A DNA stretch of 64,000 nucleotides from an uncultured Fodinibius sp. (GCA_913056235.1 CAJXMW010000001.1:1426001-1490000), one strand, 5' to 3'; shown: positions 26,259 to 35,174, counted from the first letter of the stretch. A program made the numbers and translations. The notes: generated by a model not told the origin, from the letters alone.

Positions 26259-28238
26259 ATGAGCAACGATAAGAAATTAAAAAAACTCATCAAGCGGGCG
26301 CTGGAGGCGGTGAGTTCCGAAATTGATACCGTCCGCGAAAAACCGGCCAAGGATGTGTTGTTTGATGGGAGCCGGCGGGAGGATCATCCGCCGAATACTT
26401 TTTACTATGAGTTTGAGTCGCAGAATACTTCGCTGAAGTTTGCCGAAGTGATCTCCGGTGAGATGGAAGATCATGAGGATGAGCTGGAGCTTTATCCGGT
26501 GGAGGTGGACGACAAGAAAGTAGTACTTCATTTTCCACATAATTTTGGTGCTACCTTGCCAAAGGTCCACATCGAGTGGGAGAACGATTTTGTGCTGCGA
26601 CGCCTGCGGATGGAACTCGAAAAGCTGCTCGACAAAGAGGCCAAGGAAGACCGCGAGCGGATGGGGCAGCTGTTTTATCCCGATGCCGACGAACATCATA
26701 CTGATGACGACACCATTCGGGTGCTGGATGACAGCCGGCGCAACGATTCCCAGCACGAGTCACTGATAAAGTCGCTGCAAAACGAAGTGCTCTACGTCTG
26801 GGGGCCGCCGGGCACCGGCAAAACCTCCACGCTGGGATTCATGATTGCCAACTACCTGATCAAAGGGAAGCGCGTGCTGTTTGCGGCCAACACGAACCGG
26901 GCCGTGGATGTGGGATTGCTCAGCGCGCTGCAGGCGCTCACCGCTGTAGAGAAAGAGCATCTCGAAGAAAAGGTAACACGATTTGGAGAGATGGCCTTGG
27001 AAAGCGAGCGTCTCGAGCAGGTGCTGTTTGAGCAGCATATCCAGCAGAAAGAAAATCAGCAGAAAGAGCAGGCGGGAAATCTGGATAACCTGTTGGGGGA
27101 ATACCAGAAGCTGCAAAAAGAGATCGATAACCTGATGGATCACGGTGAAGAGGTCCCTACCGAGCTGGATCAGCGTATAAATATGCTGGGCGAACGCATT
27201 GATGAGCACGGGGGAGAAGCGGCGCTCGAGGAAAAGATTGACCAGATGCTGACGGTCAACGAGCGGGTAGAGCTGGAGCGTAAGCAGTTAGTTGGCACGA
27301 CGCTGGCCAAAGTTTGTACTTCCGATCTATTTGACGGGCAGCAGTTTGATGCGGTGGTGATTGACGAGGCGTCGATGGCCAATTTGCCTTACCTGATGGT
27401 GCTGGCAGCCAAGGCGACGTCGCATGTGGTGGTTGTGGGCGATCCCATGCAGCTGCCGCCTATTGCGTTGACTGATGATAGCCAGGCGCGTAACTTTTTA
27501 GAGGAAGATATTTTTACTTTTGCCTCGGGAGCTGATACGACCGAGGACTTGTTTGAATGGCACGACAAAAATCGCCCCCTAACTACCTTCTACGACACGC
27601 AGTACCGGATGAATGAAGATCTGGCCGAAGTGCTGAGTTCGGTTTTCTATGAGGGACGCCTGAAGACGGCACAGCCCAATGAGGAAGCCGATCCAATGAT
27701 CAAGCAGCAGCAGAGTTCGCATACGACTGTTAATGTGATCGATAGTCAGAAATATGGCCCGGTGCTGACTCAGAAGGATGAAGGCAAGGGGTTTAGTCCC
27801 GTTAATGAGGTGCACATGCACATCCTCATCAAGATGGTAAAGAAGCTGGTGCTGAAGAACCAGGTGCCGGTCGAAGAGGTGGGCATCATCGTGCCCTTCC
27901 GGAGCACGGTATACGATATTCGCAGCAGGTTGTACGAAAATGATCTTGGTGTCATCGAGGTGGGGACGATCCATACCTTCCAGGGACGCGAAAAGGATGT
28001 AATTATTTTTGATACGGTGATGAGTGGCGAGGAGCAGTATGGTCGCCGCCGTCACTATTCAGTGCGTCCCTTTGACGAAGAGAAAAACGGGCTGGCCGTG
28101 CCGCGACTGCTCAATGTAGCGTTCTCGCGCAGTAAAGAGCGACTGGTGCTCTTGGCCGATATGGATCACATCAACAAGGTTTATGCAAATAAGTTTTTGG
28201 GACGCCTGCTGCGACGGTTCCAGGAGAAGGAGAGATAA
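26259..28238 (+). CDS. Superfamily 1 DNA/RNA helicase (UPF1/IGHMBP2-like)
   Basis: A 659-residue AAA_11/AAA_12 protein. An N-terminal acidic region (about 1-160) precedes Walker A GPPGTGKT at residues 182-189. A long coiled-coil insertion follows (about 240-340; QQKENQQKEQAGNLDNLLG), then Walker B FDAVVIDEAS (DEAS at 369-372), VVVGDPMQLPPI (motif III), FYDTQYRMNE (motif IV region), VGTIHTFQGREKDVIIFDTV (motif V) and RLLNVAFSRSKERLVL (motif VI). It should be an ATP-dependent helicase or translocase of the Upf1-like group. It is the last gene of the run with the regulator and creatininase, 80 nt apart. Confidence 0.85.
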   Translation: MSNDKKLKKLIKRALEAVSSEIDTVREKPAKDVLFDGSRREDHPPNTFYYEFESQNTSLKFAEVISGEMEDHEDELELYPVEVDDKKVVLHFPHNFGATLPKVHIEWENDFVLRRLRMELEKLLDKEAKEDRERMGQLFYPDADEHHTDDDTIRVLDDSRRNDSQHESLIKSLQNEVLYVWGPPGTGKTSTLGFMIANYLIKGKRVLFAANTNRAVDVGLLSALQALTAVEKEHLEEKVTRFGEMALESERLEQVLFEQHIQQKENQQKEQAGNLDNLLGEYQKLQKEIDNLMDHGEEVPTELDQRINMLGERIDEHGGEAALEEKIDQMLTVNERVELERKQLVGTTLAKVCTSDLFDGQQFDAVVIDEASMANLPYLMVLAAKATSHVVVVGDPMQLPPIALTDDSQARNFLEEDIFTFASGADTTEDLFEWHDKNRPLTTFYDTQYRMNEDLAEVLSSVFYEGRLKTAQPNEEADPMIKQQQSSHTTVNVIDSQKYGPVLTQKDEGKGFSPVNEVHMHILIKMVKKLVLKNQVPVEEVGIIVPFRSTVYDIRSRLYENDLGVIEVGTIHTFQGREKDVIIFDTVMSGEEQYGRRRHYSVRPFDEEKNGLAVPRLLNVAFSRSKERLVLLADMDHINKVYANKFLGRLLRRFQEKER

Positions 28239-28289
28239 TTATTCATTTGATCACTAGGTTTGTGGTCTGATGAATAGAGGTGGATGGTC

Positions 28290-28377
28290 TTGTCATTCTA
28301 GTTAAGCATCTCAACCGGTGGGAGATCTTTAGCAATACAAGCAAACAAAGATTTCTCGCTTAGGCTCGAAATGACAA
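28290..28377. repeat. REP-like imperfect palindromic element
   Basis: The 88-nt element is bounded by TTGTCATT and its complement AATGACAA. Its right half, AAAGATTTCTCGCTTAGG followed by CTCGAAATGACAA, matches a word pattern I know from intergenic repeats of Bacteroidota. Inner parts AGATCTTT and AAAGATTT also pair. It lies in the 368-nt gene-free stretch between helicase and mnmD. Confidence 0.45.
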
Positions 28378-28477
28378 TTGCAAGACTTTGTTTTTGCTTA
28401 GCACAGGAGGCTTTGTCTGTTATTTGGTTCCCAAGCTTAGCTTTAAAATGAAGATGAAATGATTATTGCCTCGTGTC

Positions 28478-28498
28478 ATCCTGAACTAGTTTCAGGAT
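28478..28498. repeat. Short palindromic intergenic repeat (ATCCTGAA...TTCAGGAT)
   Basis: Arms ATCCTGAA and TTCAGGAT flank CTAGT. The word GATCCTGAAAC...TTCAGGATGAC is common between genes in many bacterial genomes. The rest of 28239-28606 shows no open frame, tRNA or promoter that I can support. Confidence 0.5.
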
Positions 28499-28606
28499 CT
28501 GCCGCCCATCTGCATCCCAAGCTGGAGTGAAGATGATACAGATACTTGAGGTAGATGTAATTACTATTCATCAGGCGACAAATCCAGTCATCAGATGAAG
28601 GGCTTG

Positions 28607-29386
28607 TCAGTCAAAATCGCCTTCTTCGTAGCGTTGGGCATACCGCTCTTCGTTGATGCGTTTATGATCGCTCAGCCGATCAGCATCCAGTGCGGCAAGG
28701 ATCATCTCTCGTTTACCTAGTGCTCCCCGCGTTTTGGCGACTTTCCATCCCGCCCAGGCTAGCGCACCTTGCGCAGAAGATGCCGCCGAGTAGGTGGAGA
28801 GCATTGCATCGTTGGCACTTAGCTGTTTGAGTTTTTGAAACACTTCTCCGCTCCACAGGTCAGGATTGGCATCCGGTGAAAAGGCATCGTGGAAAATGTA
28901 GTTGGCTTGTAGGTTATCGGACTTAAAATCCTCAAACATCCCATAAAAAAGGTGCAATGTGAGGTTCTCAGTGATCTCAAAATGGTTCATCCCTCCCGAC
29001 AGGTTGCCGAAGATAGTGCCTATCTGGTTGGTTAAGTTGGGATGACTTAAGTACTCACTGTAATTGAAGTCTTTCGCTACTTCAGGACTCAATGGAAATC
29101 CTTCAACGGAGTAATAATCTATTTTAGTGGGGGAATCTTGGTTTAGGCAGTAATCCATCAGTAAGAGTAAATTGAGCCCCGTGCCGAACCCTACTTCCAA
29201 AATAGTCAATTGGTCACGATTGTTAAGATTGTTCAGCAGACCTGTTTTTTCGAAAAACACATACCGGCTTTCAGCTATAGCGCCATTGGGGTTGTGGTAG
29301 TGCTGGTCAAAGCGAGAGGAGTAAACAGTATGGGAGCCATCCCGTGTTTCTACAAGTTTCGATTCCTCAGATGAATCGTCGGTCAT
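28607..29386 (-). CDS. mnmD: tRNA 5-methylaminomethyl-2-thiouridine methyltransferase MnmD
   Basis: The 259-residue stand-alone methyltransferase domain corresponds to the N-terminal half of bifunctional MnmC. Motifs: DGSHTVYSSRFDQHYHNPNGA, the SAM-binding LEVGFGTGLNLLL, YYSVEGFPLS, and FHDAFSPDANPDLWSGEVF with the DAF and the NPxLW segment typical of MnmD. It methylates nm5s2U to mnm5s2U at the wobble position of tRNAs with help from MnmEG products. It overlaps the upstream DUF4097 gene by one base (TAATG), suggesting coupled translation. Confidence 0.9.
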   Translation of the reverse strand: MTDDSSEESKLVETRDGSHTVYSSRFDQHYHNPNGAIAESRYVFFEKTGLLNNLNNRDQLTILEVGFGTGLNLLLLMDYCLNQDSPTKIDYYSVEGFPLSPEVAKDFNYSEYLSHPNLTNQIGTIFGNLSGGMNHFEITENLTLHLFYGMFEDFKSDNLQANYIFHDAFSPDANPDLWSGEVFQKLKQLSANDAMLSTYSAASSAQGALAWAGWKVAKTRGALGKREMILAALDADRLSDHKRINEERYAQRYEEGDFD

Positions 29387-30705
29387 TATTGATTAGTGTT
29401 GATAGTTGCATTTCCGTATCCGCAACTGACTACAACAGGCACGCCGCCTTTATTGATGGTACCGGAAATGCTTCCTTTGTTTTGATTACCGCTAAAATTA
29501 AATGCATCTGATAAACTAACGGATGAGCCGGTAATGTCAAGATTTGCCTGGATCGTTTCAGGTAATCCCAGCGTGATGTTGCCGGCTGATGTAGAGAATT
29601 TTAGGGGACCATCGGCTTGCTGAATAGTGCTCGAGATGTTTCCCCCGGATGTTTTGGCAATGACACTTCCGCTGGCTTGCTGAATCTCGATGTGACCGCC
29701 GCCGGTTTTAGCTGTCAGTGAGCCACTGGACTTATTAACTTTAATGTGGCCTCCGCCGGTAGAAAGTATCGTATTTCCAGAAATCCGGTCGCAGGTGATA
29801 TGCCCGCCGTCGGTCTCGGCTACGGTTTCTCCTTCGATGCTAGAGAGTGTGATATGTCCGCCAGAAGTTGTCAAGTTTTGTTGGTTTCTCAAATTATTGG
29901 CGTTGATGTGTCCGCCCGCGGTATTGGCGACGACTTTGGCAGTATTGGGCAGCGTTAGCGTTGCTTCGAGATTGATACGATCAGAAATATCATTGCCGCC
30001 AGCTGAGGTTACCGAAAATTTAGCTCCCGGTGCGGTTAGGTTTTTCTGGATGTTTAACCGCTTTGAAAAGTTTGCCGGATCCTCCACATTGCCGGTTGCC
30101 CGTAGCGTAATTTCACCGGTCTCTCGGTTGCTGCCTACGATATTTAGGTTTCCAAAGCCAAGTTCTAGATCCATCGACTGAATATTATCAACCGGAAAGG
30201 ATTCCCGAAATACAAAAACACCGGGACTTACTTCTGACCACTGAGCCTCAACGACATTGTAATTTTTATTGATGTATACCTTTTGGTTCCGAAGCTTTAC
30301 ATTAAAGTCAGCCTTTTCAATTTTTTGAAGCTCAGTTTCCAGTTCCTTCAGATTTTTTTCCACACTTTCTTGCACCTGATCGCGCTGGGTGTGTTTTTCG
30401 ATAAGTTTATCCAGATTTTTTAATTCAATCTCGAGGTCTTTAAGGTTTTCTAAATTTTTCAGGTTACGCAGATTCTTGAGGTTTTCGAGATTCTGAAGGC
30501 TCTCAAGATTATCCAGGTCAATGACGATAGCTCCCGGCAGGCTGGTAGGCGAAGGTGGTTGAGGGGCCTCATGTTCGGAGTGCCAAACACCAGCCGAAGA
30601 GGACTTGGGGGATGAAGACGTATTATGATTAAACAGGTAAATGCCGATCCCAATAAATGCCAGGCCGGCCAGAACAATCTCCCAGGATATGTTGCTCTTG
30701 TTCAT
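29386..30705 (-). CDS. Membrane-anchored DUF4097 protein with N-L-x repeat coil
   Basis: 439 residues: one N-terminal membrane helix (WEIVLAGLAFIGIGIYLF), a Ser/Pro linker, then an unusual stretch at about 70-100 in which Asn-Leu-Lys/Glu/Arg recurs (ENLKNLRNLKNLENLKDLE), continuing as a coiled coil to about 135. The C-terminal 250 residues are a DUF4097 right-handed beta-helix-like repeat: SGNTILSTGGGHIKVN, SGSLTAKTGGGHIEIQ and SGSVIAKTSGGNISST show the GGGHI period of about 16-19 residues. DUF4097 proteins are adhesin-like; their function is unknown. It is upstream of mnmD and overlaps it by one base. Confidence 0.75.
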   Translation of the reverse strand: MNKSNISWEIVLAGLAFIGIGIYLFNHNTSSSPKSSSAGVWHSEHEAPQPPSPTSLPGAIVIDLDNLESLQNLENLKNLRNLKNLENLKDLEIELKNLDKLIEKHTQRDQVQESVEKNLKELETELQKIEKADFNVKLRNQKVYINKNYNVVEAQWSEVSPGVFVFRESFPVDNIQSMDLELGFGNLNIVGSNRETGEITLRATGNVEDPANFSKRLNIQKNLTAPGAKFSVTSAGGNDISDRINLEATLTLPNTAKVVANTAGGHINANNLRNQQNLTTSGGHITLSSIEGETVAETDGGHITCDRISGNTILSTGGGHIKVNKSSGSLTAKTGGGHIEIQQASGSVIAKTSGGNISSTIQQADGPLKFSTSAGNITLGLPETIQANLDITGSSVSLSDAFNFSGNQNKGSISGTINKGGVPVVVSCGYGNATINTNQ

Positions 30706-30854
30706 AGGAAAAAAATTAGATCATTGATATTGCGCTGGAAACACTTCAAAAAGCTTACGTAGCATCGGTTGGGATGTTTCGAAATATTCTAAGGGACTTA
30801 CGATAAAATTCCTATTTTCAGTTGCAGATATTTCAATGATTTAATAAAACCAAT

Positions 30855-32048
30855 ATGGAAGCACGAACATTTACGGAAAAGGCTGAAGCCCATCACGATG
30901 AGATGGTAGAAATTCGTCGCCATTTGCATCGCAACCCGGAGCTGAGTTTTCAAGAGCACGAGACCACGCAATTTATTATTGATAAGCTGAAAGCGCTAGA
31001 TATCCAGGTTGATCGCCCATTGGATACGGGATGTGTGGGCATTATTGAAGGGGGGAAACCGGGCAACCGAGTGGTGGCACTACGCGCCGATATTGATGCA
31101 TTGCCTATTGCGGAGGAAGGAGAGCACAAGCAGGATTTCCTGTCCCAAAATGAGGGGGTGGCCCACTGCTGCGGCCATGATGGACATACCGCTAATATGC
31201 TGGGGACTGCTCAAATATTATCGGAATTAAAAGAGGAAATTGAAGGTACGGTACTGCTTATTTTTCAACCGGCCGAAGAAAAGCTTCCGGGCGGAGGTCG
31301 TCTTCTCTGCGAAACCGGCTACCTGCAGGAAAAGGGGGTTGATGTAATTTATGGGTTACACTCCTATCCTAACCTGGAGCCGGGGCAGATAGCTATACGC
31401 AAAGGCCCAATGATGGCACGTCCAGATGAGTTTAAAATCGAAATTATTGGCAAGGGCGGTCATGCCGCGGCTCCCCATCAGGCAGTGGATCCCATTGTGA
31501 TGGCTTCGCAGGTAGTTGATCAGATACAGTCCATTGTGAGTCGCAATGTTGATCCCACCGAACCGGCGGTGGTTACAGTAGGTAAAATTAGCGGGGGATC
31601 TGCTCATAATATCATCCCCGAAAAAGTGGAAATGCTGGGTACGGTTCGTACTTTTGGTCAAGAAACTGCCGACATGATTCGCGATCGGATTGAAGCTATT
31701 GTCAAAGGGGTAACTGAGGCCGCCGGCGGTGCTTATACCTTTGATTTTGATTACGGTTATCCGGCTGTCATCAACACCGATTGGGCCACTGAGAATGTGA
31801 TTAATTCTGCGAGCCAATTGCGGGGAGACGAAAATGTGAAGCTGCTGGATAATCCCATTATGGCCGGCGAAGATTTTGCCTTTTACCAGCAGGAGTTTCC
31901 CGGTGCATTTTTCTTTTTGGGGAGCGGGCGTAAAGAAACCGGCTCTACCTATTCGTGGCACCATTCACAATACAACATTGATGAAGAGTGCTTTAAGACG
32001 GGTGCTTCCCTGATGGCTTCGCTGGTATTTCAGAATATTGGCAAGTAG
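30855..32048 (+). CDS. M20 family metallo-amidohydrolase (hippuricase / N-acyl-amino-acid amidohydrolase type)
   Basis: A 397-residue dizinc peptidase of the M20D group. Metal and catalytic motifs: RRHLHRNPELSFQEHET, RADIDALPIAEE (Asp), CCGHDGHTANMLG (Cys-x-His-Asp-Gly-His), FQPAEEKLPGGGR (Glu pair) and a late GEDFAFYQQEFPGAFFFLG. It hydrolyses N-acyl amino acids or dipeptides; relatives include HipO, AmaA and IAA-amino-acid hydrolases. There is no signal peptide, so it acts in the cytoplasm. The FAD oxidoreductase gene follows after 92 nt on the same strand. Confidence 0.9.
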   Translation: MEARTFTEKAEAHHDEMVEIRRHLHRNPELSFQEHETTQFIIDKLKALDIQVDRPLDTGCVGIIEGGKPGNRVVALRADIDALPIAEEGEHKQDFLSQNEGVAHCCGHDGHTANMLGTAQILSELKEEIEGTVLLIFQPAEEKLPGGGRLLCETGYLQEKGVDVIYGLHSYPNLEPGQIAIRKGPMMARPDEFKIEIIGKGGHAAAPHQAVDPIVMASQVVDQIQSIVSRNVDPTEPAVVTVGKISGGSAHNIIPEKVEMLGTVRTFGQETADMIRDRIEAIVKGVTEAAGGAYTFDFDYGYPAVINTDWATENVINSASQLRGDENVKLLDNPIMAGEDFAFYQQEFPGAFFFLGSGRKETGSTYSWHHSQYNIDEECFKTGASLMASLVFQNIGK

Positions 32049-32140
32049 GTATTGGTTATGAGTTCGAAATAATAGCTTTGAAGTTAAAATGGATTGCATA
32101 TTCAAGTTTGTATTTTCCTATTAATAAATGACTGACAAGA

Positions 32141-33235
32141 ATGAATAGCTCATCATTTTGGGAACAAGATTCTTTTCTGCGGCCTTATGATTTACTTATT
32201 GTAGGTGGCGGCATTGTAGGATTGTCAACAGCACTTTTTTATAAACGAACCCATCCCAATGCCCGGATGGCGGTGCTGGAACGCGGTTTCATCCCTCAGG
32301 GAGCTAGTACACGTAATGCCGGCTTTGCCTGCGTGGGATCTATTGGCGAACATCTCGCTGATATGGAAAAAGAATCCGAAGAGAATATCCGCAGGCGTAT
32401 AAAACGAAGATACAATGGACTGGAGTTGCTGAAGGAGACGCTTGGTGAAGAAGCCATAGGCTATGAGCACTGTGGCGGCTATGAGTTTTTTAAATCCCAA
32501 GACGAATTTGATAAAGTGGCTCCTGAAATTGATCGTTTTAACAGGTGGTTGCAGGAGCTGGTCGGTGAAGAAAAAGTATATGAATCCCATGAGATTGCGG
32601 GGTACCCTGTAATCCGCAACCGGCTGGAAGGGGCACTGCATCCCGGGCGCATGATGCAGCAGCTGGCCCAGGCGGTGAGCGAGGCCGGGATCGAAATTAA
32701 ATGGAATAGCAAGGTGAAAGAAACGACGCCACAAGGACGGATGCTGATCGAAGAGGGGCCCACCCTCAATGCCCATAAGATTCTTTTTGCGGCCAACGGT
32801 TTTGTGCATCGATTGCTTCCAGAGATAGATATTGAACCGACGCGCGGTTTTGTGCTGGTCACCAATAAGCAGGAGGAGCTTCCCTGGAAAGGCATTTTCC
32901 ATCACGACAAAGGGTACATTTATTTTCGAAATATTGGTCAGCGGCTGTTGATTGGCGGGGCCCGAAATCGAGACAAGGAGACCGAAGAAACAGATCAATT
33001 CGGTACCAATGATAAGATCAAAAACTATTTAGTCGATTTTGTAAGCAATATTTTACAGTTACCTACCGGCTGGCAAATTGAGCATGAGTGGTCGGGCATT
33101 ATGGGTTTTACGCCAACTAAGACCCCCCTCATCGAACAAGTAGATCAGTGTCGTTACATAGCGGCTGGACTCAGCGGCATGGGCATCGCCATTGGTATGG
33201 AGGTGGGGCAAACAGCTGCCAACAAATTGCAATGA
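32141..33235 (+). CDS. FAD-dependent oxidoreductase (DAO family)
   Basis: The 364-residue protein opens with the FAD-binding turn LLIVGGGIVGLSTALFYKR, followed by VLERGFIPQGASTRNAGFAC, the substrate-domain segment around EHCGGYEF, a central beta region ending TRGFVLVTN, and the C-terminal WSGIMGFTPTKTPLI and AAGLSGMGIAIGMEVGQ, all typical of D-amino-acid oxidase/glycine oxidase-type flavoproteins. It oxidises an amine such as an N-methyl or D-amino acid; the electron acceptor is unknown. It is followed 25 nt later by the asparaginase gene and preceded by the M20 amidohydrolase, so amide/amine turnover is a plausible theme. Confidence 0.8.
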   Translation: MNSSSFWEQDSFLRPYDLLIVGGGIVGLSTALFYKRTHPNARMAVLERGFIPQGASTRNAGFACVGSIGEHLADMEKESEENIRRRIKRRYNGLELLKETLGEEAIGYEHCGGYEFFKSQDEFDKVAPEIDRFNRWLQELVGEEKVYESHEIAGYPVIRNRLEGALHPGRMMQQLAQAVSEAGIEIKWNSKVKETTPQGRMLIEEGPTLNAHKILFAANGFVHRLLPEIDIEPTRGFVLVTNKQEELPWKGIFHHDKGYIYFRNIGQRLLIGGARNRDKETEETDQFGTNDKIKNYLVDFVSNILQLPTGWQIEHEWSGIMGFTPTKTPLIEQVDQCRYIAAGLSGMGIAIGMEVGQTAANKLQ

Positions 33236-33260
33236 ATTTTCATCCCAAAATATCGTTACT

Positions 33261-34229
33261 ATGATTAGTCGCAAGAGCTTTTTGAAGTTAACGGCCTTGG
33301 GAGGATTGGTTCCCTTTAAAAAATGGGCGTCATCGTCGTCTTCTTCATTCTCGGGCAAGGTCAATAAGCCAGTCGTTATCTCAACCTGGAATCACGGCAT
33401 TGAGGCCAATAAAGCTGCCTGGAACGTGTTGGCTGACAATGGATCGGCGCTGGATGCCGTCGAAGCCGGTGTTCGCGTGACCGAAGCGGATCCCGATGTG
33501 CGAACGGTAGGGTTGGGCGGACGTCCCGACCGCGATGGTTTTGTGACGCTGGATGCCTGCATCATGGATCATAACCAGAGATGTGGCTCAGTAGGTGCGC
33601 TTCAACATATTGTACATCCCGTTTCAGTAGCTCGTCAGGTTAAAGAAGAGACCCCCCATGTGATGCTGGTCGGGGAAGGAGCGCTCGATTTTGCACTGTC
33701 GCAGGGTTTTGAAAAGACCGATCTGCTTACCGAAGAATCGAAGAACGACTGGCGGGAGTGGAAAAAAGAGGCCGAATATAATCCCGAAGTGAATGTTGAA
33801 AATCATGATACCATAGGGATGTTGGCGTTGGATAAGCAGGGCAATCTTTCGGGGGCTTGTACCACAAGTGGCACGGCCTGGAAAATGCACGGCCGGGTGG
33901 GCGATTCTCCACTCATTGGCTCAGGCTTGTTTGTCGATAATGCTGTGGGTGCCGCCGCAGGAACAGGTGTTGGAGAAGAGGTGATCCGTATCTGTGGTAG
34001 CCATCTGGTGGTGGAAAATATGCGGCGCGGTGATTCCCCGGAAGAGGCCTGTAAGCGAGCGGTGCAGCGTATTGTCCAAAACAACGACTCAGTCGATGGT
34101 ATACAGGTAGGATTTATTGCTATTAATAAGCAGGGCCAAGTTGGCGGCTACAGCATTCAACAGGGGTTTGACTACGCAGTACACGACCAATCGGATAATC
34201 AGCTTGTGGATTCGGCTTCTTTGCGATAA
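33261..34229 (+). CDS. N4-(beta-N-acetylglucosaminyl)-L-asparaginase-like Ntn hydrolase
   Basis: The 322-residue protein has an N-terminal signal resembling a Tat signal with one Arg-Lys (SRKSFLKLTALGGLVPF), then the asparaginase-2 Ntn-hydrolase fold: VISTWNHGIEANKAAW, the autocleavage nucleophile Thr184 in NHDTIGMLALD, CTTSGTAWKMHGRVGDSPLIGSG and GVGEEVIRICGSH. This pattern (HDTIGM, GRVGDSP) is that of aspartylglucosaminidase, which releases asparagine-linked GlcNAc. The precursor is cleaved into alpha and beta chains. The start was set at MISRKSF; 23 upstream codons overlap the previous gene. Acting on GlcNAc-Asn would feed the amino-sugar theme, but that is inference. Confidence 0.8.
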   Translation: MISRKSFLKLTALGGLVPFKKWASSSSSSFSGKVNKPVVISTWNHGIEANKAAWNVLADNGSALDAVEAGVRVTEADPDVRTVGLGGRPDRDGFVTLDACIMDHNQRCGSVGALQHIVHPVSVARQVKEETPHVMLVGEGALDFALSQGFEKTDLLTEESKNDWREWKKEAEYNPEVNVENHDTIGMLALDKQGNLSGACTTSGTAWKMHGRVGDSPLIGSGLFVDNAVGAAAGTGVGEEVIRICGSHLVVENMRRGDSPEEACKRAVQRIVQNNDSVDGIQVGFIAINKQGQVGGYSIQQGFDYAVHDQSDNQLVDSASLR

Positions 34230-34421
34230 GAAATACAAGTGACCTTGACTTTGGATCGCTGTCAGTTTCATAGTTCAACCTGATACATGTTAATAGTGCA
34301 TGAACTTCTGATGGTAAAATAATTGTAAATAAATGATCTAAATTGGTTATAAAATTTGATCTTGAATCCCAATAGTAGTTAGTTTCTCTTCTGAAAAATC
34401 TTTTCAAGAAAAGTTGTTGCT

Positions 34422-34637
34422 ATGGCTGAAAACAACAGTAGCTCTTCCAATAAATCGGATCCTTCCCAAAGCTGGGAGCAACAAAATCCGGAAATCGAAC
34501 GCGAGATTGGCATCGAAGAGTATCAACCCAAAGGTACGCTTACCTTTACCCTAATGTATCTTGGTTTGGTGGTACTGATGTGGTTGTTCATGTATTTCGT
34601 GGAGTTTGGTGGGAACGCACCTTCTATCATTGAGTAA
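34422..34637 (+). CDS. ba3-type cytochrome c oxidase subunit IIa
   Basis: A 71-residue protein: a polar Ser/Asn-rich head, KGTLTFTLMYLGLVVLMWLFMYFVEF with one membrane helix, and a short tail. This KGTLxFxxxYLxxxxxxWxxxYxxL pattern fits subunit IIa of B-family oxidases, which supplies the second helix that their subunit II lacks. Its position directly before subunits II and I, 18 nt upstream, supports this. It is the first gene of the oxidase operon. Confidence 0.85.
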   Translation: MAENNSSSSNKSDPSQSWEQQNPEIEREIGIEEYQPKGTLTFTLMYLGLVVLMWLFMYFVEFGGNAPSIIE

Positions 34638-34655
34638 CAAAATTAGAGTAGACCT

Positions 34656-35174
34656 ATGCATATACACAAGTTTGAACGCTTTTGGATTAAACTCTCCTTT
34701 GGTCTGATTGCCTTTTTTATCGCAAGCGTCATTTATGGGTTTGTGGCAATGGATCTCAAGGTAATTGGAGACTATCAAACGATTGATCCCCAAAATTTGG
34801 GAGAAACAGAATTTGGTACACCCGGTGTTCGGAAAGTGACTAAGAATGGGCAGACGGAATATGAAGTTTACGTCCAAACGATACAGTTTGCTTTTCAACC
34901 CGGAACGGCTCGTCCTATAACGGTTCCGGCAAATACCAGGGTGACATTTTATATTACAAGTCCCGATGTACTACACGGTTTTGAAGTTGCAGGAACCAAT
35001 ATAAATACGATGTCGATACCTGGTCAGGTTGCTAAATTGACGACAATTTTTCCTGAGTCTCGAGAGTACGGTCTCGTATGCAATGAATATTGCGGGCCTG
35101 CACACCACATCATGGAAGGTAAAATAAAAGTTGTACCTAAATCCGAGTTTGATAAAAGTAATCTTGTACAATGA
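34656..35174 (+). CDS. Cytochrome c oxidase subunit II, ba3 type (CuA protein)
   Basis: 172 residues: one N-terminal membrane helix (FGLIAFFIASVIYGFVAM) and a cupredoxin domain with the complete CuA set: His107 (VLHGFEV), Cys142, Glu144, Cys146, His150 and Met153 (CNEYCGPAHHIM). It receives electrons from cytochrome c on the periplasmic side and passes them to subunit I. The short single-helix form is typical of B-family oxidases. It overlaps subunit I by four bases (ATGA), indicating coupled translation. Confidence 0.93.
   Translation: MHIHKFERFWIKLSFGLIAFFIASVIYGFVAMDLKVIGDYQTIDPQNLGETEFGTPGVRKVTKNGQTEYEVYVQTIQFAFQPGTARPITVPANTRVTFYITSPDVLHGFEVAGTNINTMSIPGQVAKLTTIFPESREYGLVCNEYCGPAHHIMEGKIKVVPKSEFDKSNLVQ

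Noticed and set aside
30430-30530. Short direct repeats suggestive of a CRISPR array
   Set aside because: They encode the Asn-Leu-x protein repeats of the DUF4097 gene; no spacers or cas genes.
32225-32998. 257-codon minus-strand frame within the FAD oxidoreductase
   Set aside because: Antisense of a conserved flavoprotein, no support.
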